Notes under the pieces: generated by a model
Databases searched by the model: none
Told to the model about the DNA's origin: nothing
Seen by the model: the letters and a program-made list of their open reading frames with translations, nothing else
Part shown: positions 16,079 through 18,988 of the stretch, piece by piece
Layout of the letters: each line of letters opens with the position of its first letter
How positions within the stretch are numbered: position 1 is the first letter of the stretch
Assembly (NCBI GenBank): GCA_964468745.1
Contig: CAYXVY010000250.1
Location: 1 to 18,988, forward strand
Direction: 5' to 3'
DNA: 18,988 nucleotides
Origin: JACPRB01 sp964468745
GTDB taxonomy: Bacteria > Planctomycetota > MHYJ01 > JACPRB01
Position numbers and translations under genes: made by a program

Positions 16079-18007
16079 ATGGCCGCCCCACTAGACGCGG
16101 AGCAGGTGCGCTCGCGATTCCGCACAGTCGCCCGTCAGGGCGTTCAGACGTGCGAACAGCTGGAGCGCGGGCAAGCGGAGATGCCCATGGCCGCGCAGTT
16201 CCAGGCGCTCGCGGCCGGCGTCGATGCGGCGCCGTTCGCGGTCATCCTCCTCGGCCTCACGGTCGAAGCGCGCGGTGCCGCGCTCGCCTGGCTATGCGGA
16301 CAGGACTTCCGCGTCTTCTCCATCCACGTGCCTCGTGAGGTTGGCCTCGTCGAGGTGCAACTGCAGGAACGGGGCTACGTGCTCGAGGGGGGCGACGGTC
16401 AGCGCCGGGAATTCGACCGGCTCGACCCGTTTCTGGAAGCGGTGCGCAGCGCGGACCTTGTCCGGTCGGGCGATGCCGGGAGCTGGCTGGAGCCGTTGCA
16501 TCTGCGCGTGGCGGCTCCCCCCGGGCTGCAGGGGCTGCGCGTGATCATGCCCGAGAATCCGTCGGCGATCGTTGCCAATCCTGCTGCGCTCAAACGGCTG
16601 CTTGCCACCTCGAACATCCTTCTCGTGGCGGGGCCTGCGGCCGCCCAGCCGTCGCCGGACGAGCGCGCCGCAATCGCGGAGCTGGCCGTCGGCATGGAGG
16701 CCGCGCAACCGCTGGTCGTGCCCGACGCCGCGACGGAGCTGCCGCGCTCCGGCTGGTGGACCGACCGCTCGCTGCTCGGGGCGCGGCTGGTGCTCGCGCC
16801 GCTCATGCTGCCGCCGGACCGCGCGGCGGACGTATCGCCGCTGTTTTCGAATCCGGCCGACGCGTTTCGAGAGGCGCTCTGCCTTGCCCACCAGGGCCGG
16901 CGCATGCAGTTGACAGTCGAGATGATCGGGGACCGACTGCAGGACGAGACGCGGCGGATGGGCGCGCGGCAGGCGGCGCTCAACCGGAAATTGCGGGCGC
17001 TGGAGGAGGCGTCGCGCGATCAGGACCTGCGCGTGCCCATCGAAGCGGTGCGGACGGACCTGATGGACGAGACGGGCCGGCTCATCGAGGGCATCAAGGA
17101 GATCAACCAGAAGGCGATCCTTCCGAAGGGGAAGATGATCGAGCGCATGCGCGAGGAGATCGCGCAGCTCGAAGCGGCCGACCTGAGACAGGAGGCGACG
17201 TACTCCGCGGTGCGCCTCACGGTGGATGAACGCTTTCTCCGGCGCGTGGCCGATGCGGCGAAGGAGGTGCTCAAGAGTCAGTTCCGCGAGGACATGATCC
17301 TGCTGCGCGACGGATTCGAACTTCTCAATCAGCGCCTGTCCGCGAAGCTCTCGGAACTGCGTGGGGCGCCGGTGACGCTTGAGCTGCCGCTGCCCGACGA
17401 AAAGTCGATCTGGGACGTGCTGCGGGAATTGATCGGCGTCGAAATCCGCTACCACGGCGAGATGCCGAAACGCGGCTTTTTCCACCGGCTCGGCGAAGGG
17501 CGGCAGAAGGTGTTCATGATTCTCATGTTCTTCACCCTCTTCGGCGGCGTATTCGGATTGAGCCGCACGGCGAAGTGGGTCGGATGGCTGATGATCGGCC
17601 TCTTCATCGGCGGCGTGATTTACACGTTCTTCTCGTGGCGCCATGAAGATCGCGAGAAGATGGAGAAGGAGCTGGAGCGGGTGAAAGAGGCGCTGCAGGA
17701 CGAGGTCAAGCGGCTCTTCGGTGAGACGCAGCGCGAGAAAATCGCGCGCATCCTGGCCCACGCCGAGACGCTGAAAAAGGAGGCGCTGCGCCGCCTTGAC
17801 GAAGTGGCTCGCGAAACGCAGCGCGCCCGCCTCGAGTCGGTCGAGGCGGACAAGCAGGAGCAGCGTCGGCGCCAGCGAATCCTCGAGCAGCAGAGCCGTG
17901 ATCTGCAGGGCCACCTGCAGCGCGTCTCGCAGCTGCGGCAGGCGGCGGGCGAAGTGGAGACGATGGCGCGGTCGCTGCTGGCGACGCCGGAAGCGAGGCG
18001 CGCATGA
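16079..18007 (+). CDS. Dynamin-like membrane protein lacking a P-loop
   Basis: A 642-residue protein I cannot place in a named family. Residues about 53-215 follow the order of a dynamin-like GTPase: a first strand FAVILLGL (53-60), a helix, then VEVQLQ, a strand LRVIMPE, LLATSNILLVAG and a helix before PLVVPD. The normal GxxxxGKS is replaced by GLTVEARG (59-66), so GTP binding is probably lost. A long helical region (about 285-425) with charged coiled-coil segments follows. Two membrane helices lie close together (about 478-493 and 500-518), like the membrane hairpin of bacterial dynamin-like proteins, then a charged C-terminal coiled coil (521-635). Its TGA overlaps ATG of the Hsp70 gene (ATGA at 18004-18007), so the two are coupled. 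Likely a membrane-anchored scaffold for the chaperone; the dynamin relation is inferred from shape, not motif. Confidence 0.75.
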   Translation: MAAPLDAEQVRSRFRTVARQGVQTCEQLERGQAEMPMAAQFQALAAGVDAAPFAVILLGLTVEARGAALAWLCGQDFRVFSIHVPREVGLVEVQLQERGYVLEGGDGQRREFDRLDPFLEAVRSADLVRSGDAGSWLEPLHLRVAAPPGLQGLRVIMPENPSAIVANPAALKRLLATSNILLVAGPAAAQPSPDERAAIAELAVGMEAAQPLVVPDAATELPRSGWWTDRSLLGARLVLAPLMLPPDRAADVSPLFSNPADAFREALCLAHQGRRMQLTVEMIGDRLQDETRRMGARQAALNRKLRALEEASRDQDLRVPIEAVRTDLMDETGRLIEGIKEINQKAILPKGKMIERMREEIAQLEAADLRQEATYSAVRLTVDERFLRRVADAAKEVLKSQFREDMILLRDGFELLNQRLSAKLSELRGAPVTLELPLPDEKSIWDVLRELIGVEIRYHGEMPKRGFFHRLGEGRQKVFMILMFFTLFGGVFGLSRTAKWVGWLMIGLFIGGVIYTFFSWRHEDREKMEKELERVKEALQDEVKRLFGETQREKIARILAHAETLKKEALRRLDEVARETQRARLESVEADKQEQRRRQRILEQQSRDLQGHLQRVSQLRQAAGEVETMARSLLATPEARRA

Positions 18008-18988
18008 AGGTCGGGATCGATCTAGGGACGACCAACGCCACGATCGGCTACGTCAATGCGCAGGGCGTGCCTGCGCTCGTGCCGGATCTCGCCGACCCGA
18101 ACCGTTTCGCCACGCCGTCGGTTGTGCACGTGGGCGCCGAGGGCTGTCTCGTCGGCCAGATTGCGGAGGACCATCTCGAGGAGGATCCGCGGCTGGCGGT
18201 CGTGCGGCTGGCGAGCCTTAAGCTGGGCGAGGAAGGTGCTGCGTTACGCGATCACCGCGGGCGCGACTGGCCGGCGGCGGGCCTTGCGGCGCTCGTCGTG
18301 CGCAAACTCGTGCGCGACGCGCAGGCCTTTGCCAACGAGGAGATTTCCGGCGGGGTGCTCTGCGTGCCGGCGCACTGCGGCGATCGCGAACGGCGCGCGC
18401 TGAAGAGCGCGGGGTCCGCATCGGGCCTGCCCTCGCTGACGCTCGTCGAAGAGGCGATCGCGGCGGCGATCTACCACGGGCTGCCCGACCCGCACCGCGA
18501 GGCGACGGTCCTCGTCTACGATCTCGGTGGTTCGAATTTCAGTGCGACGTTGTTGCGCTCCGAGCCGAAGGGCCTGAGCGTACAGTCGTGCGAGGGCGTA
18601 CCAGGCCTCGGGGGCCAGCGTTTCGATGAGGCGATAGTGGCGCAGATCGCCGGCGAGTACCGTCGTATGCACGGTGTCGATCCGAGCGCGGACCCCGCCG
18701 GCGGCGTGAAGCTGCGACGCTTCGCTGAGCGCGCAAAGCTCGAGCTGGGACGGCCCGGCGTCGGGCGCGTCAACCAGCTGCTCCTGCTCTGCGGCAGGCC
18801 TCACGAGTTCCTCATGACGCGCAGCCAGTTCGAAACGCTCATCGCGGCGCACGTCGAGCGGACGCTCGAGTCGTGCGCGCGCTGTCTGGCGTCCGCGTCC
18901 GTGTCGTGGGAGTCGGTCGACCGCGTGCTGATGGTCGGAGGGTCTTCGCTCGTGCCGCTCGTGCAACGGCGCGTGCGCGCGGCGTCGG
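18004..18988 (+). CDS. Divergent Hsp70 (DnaK-like), 3' end outside window
   Basis: An open frame of 328 codons runs off the right edge; only the nucleotide-binding domain is visible. It starts KVGIDLGTTNATIGYV, the Hsp70 phosphate-1 motif (IDLGTTN 4-10). SLKLGEE, around residue 73, occupies the region of the catalytic Lys. The connect-1 motif is VEEAIAAAIYHGL. Phosphate-2 reads YDLGGSNFSATLL where DnaK has DLGGGTFD, so the usual Thr and second Asp are Asn and Ser. LGGQRFDEAIV and the adenosine motif LMVGGSSLVPLVQ are present. It is closer in style to YegD/HscC-like divergent Hsp70s than to housekeeping DnaK. ATG 18004 overlaps the stop of the upstream membrane gene. Predicted role: ATP-dependent or ATP-binding chaperone acting with that membrane protein; ATPase rate may be reduced. 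Confidence 0.88.
   Translation, partial: MKVGIDLGTTNATIGYVNAQGVPALVPDLADPNRFATPSVVHVGAEGCLVGQIAEDHLEEDPRLAVVRLASLKLGEEGAALRDHRGRDWPAAGLAALVVRKLVRDAQAFANEEISGGVLCVPAHCGDRERRALKSAGSASGLPSLTLVEEAIAAAIYHGLPDPHREATVLVYDLGGSNFSATLLRSEPKGLSVQSCEGVPGLGGQRFDEAIVAQIAGEYRRMHGVDPSADPAGGVKLRRFAERAKLELGRPGVGRVNQLLLLCGRPHEFLMTRSQFETLIAAHVERTLESCARCLASASVSWESVDRVLMVGGSSLVPLVQRRVRAAS

Noticed and set aside
16292..17914. Minus-strand 540-codon open frame opposite the dynamin-like gene
   Set aside because: It mirrors a helical coding region on the plus strand; the Leu/Arg/His-rich translation has no start context or motif.

Overview
The window is a GC-rich, gene-dense stretch of a bacterial chromosome. It carries ten complete protein genes, one Hsp70-type gene cut by the right edge, one complete tRNA and the 3' end of another. 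No insertion sequence, phage gene, CRISPR array or rRNA is visible. The lineage is most likely Planctomycetota or a relative. This is an inference from four things: a true bacterial GlnRS, a kinase-like/PEGA/FGE-like fusion, short signal peptides ending in Ala-Gln, and an esterase with a C-terminal Asn-Asp-Arg-Leu-Val-Asp-Leu-Asp tail of a type I associate with planctomycetal hydrolases. No marker gene is present to prove it.

Layout. Positions 1-4186 hold housekeeping and surface-sugar genes: a tRNA 3' end, glnS, then on the minus strand a GT4 glycosyltransferase translationally overlapped with a secreted protein of unknown function, then a tRNA-Cys behind a good sigma70-type promoter. Positions 4206-7384 hold an inverted array of 7-base repeats, a membrane pseudokinase (zinc ribbon, dead kinase fold, membrane helix, PEGA-like, degenerate FGE-like) and an overlapping secreted esterase. 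Positions 7393-12850 hold a small lipoprotein divergent from a 1630-residue receptor Ser/Thr kinase. That kinase has a J-like N-terminus, a catalytically complete kinase domain, one membrane helix, helical Trp-rich modules with a coiled coil, 13 ankyrin repeats and a WD40 propeller. Positions 12852-15785 hold two minus-strand lipoprotein genes, one with four ~80-residue WxxW modules and one with an 18-residue tandem repeat linker and a DUF11-like domain. Positions 16079-18988 hold a dynamin-like membrane protein whose P-loop is lost, overlapping a divergent Hsp70.

Most interesting signal. The WxxW helical module of the 602-residue lipoprotein recurs just outside the membrane helix of the giant kinase, whose gene ends head-on against the lipoprotein operon. 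This suggests an envelope system: lipoproteins and a kinase sharing one kind of extracytoplasmic module, with the kinase signalling inward. Around it lies a run of degenerate enzymes: a pseudokinase, a J-like domain without HPD, a P-loop-less GTPase fold and an Hsp70 with altered phosphate-loop residues. No function for the whole system can be proven from sequence alone.

Gene expression. Several plus-strand genes have a TAxACT-like -10 element only 10-13 bases before ATG and no Shine-Dalgarno, suggesting leaderless mRNAs, while the minus-strand lipoproteins have strong Shine-Dalgarno sequences. All three convergent gene pairs are separated by 1-8 bases, leaving no room for intrinsic terminators between them.
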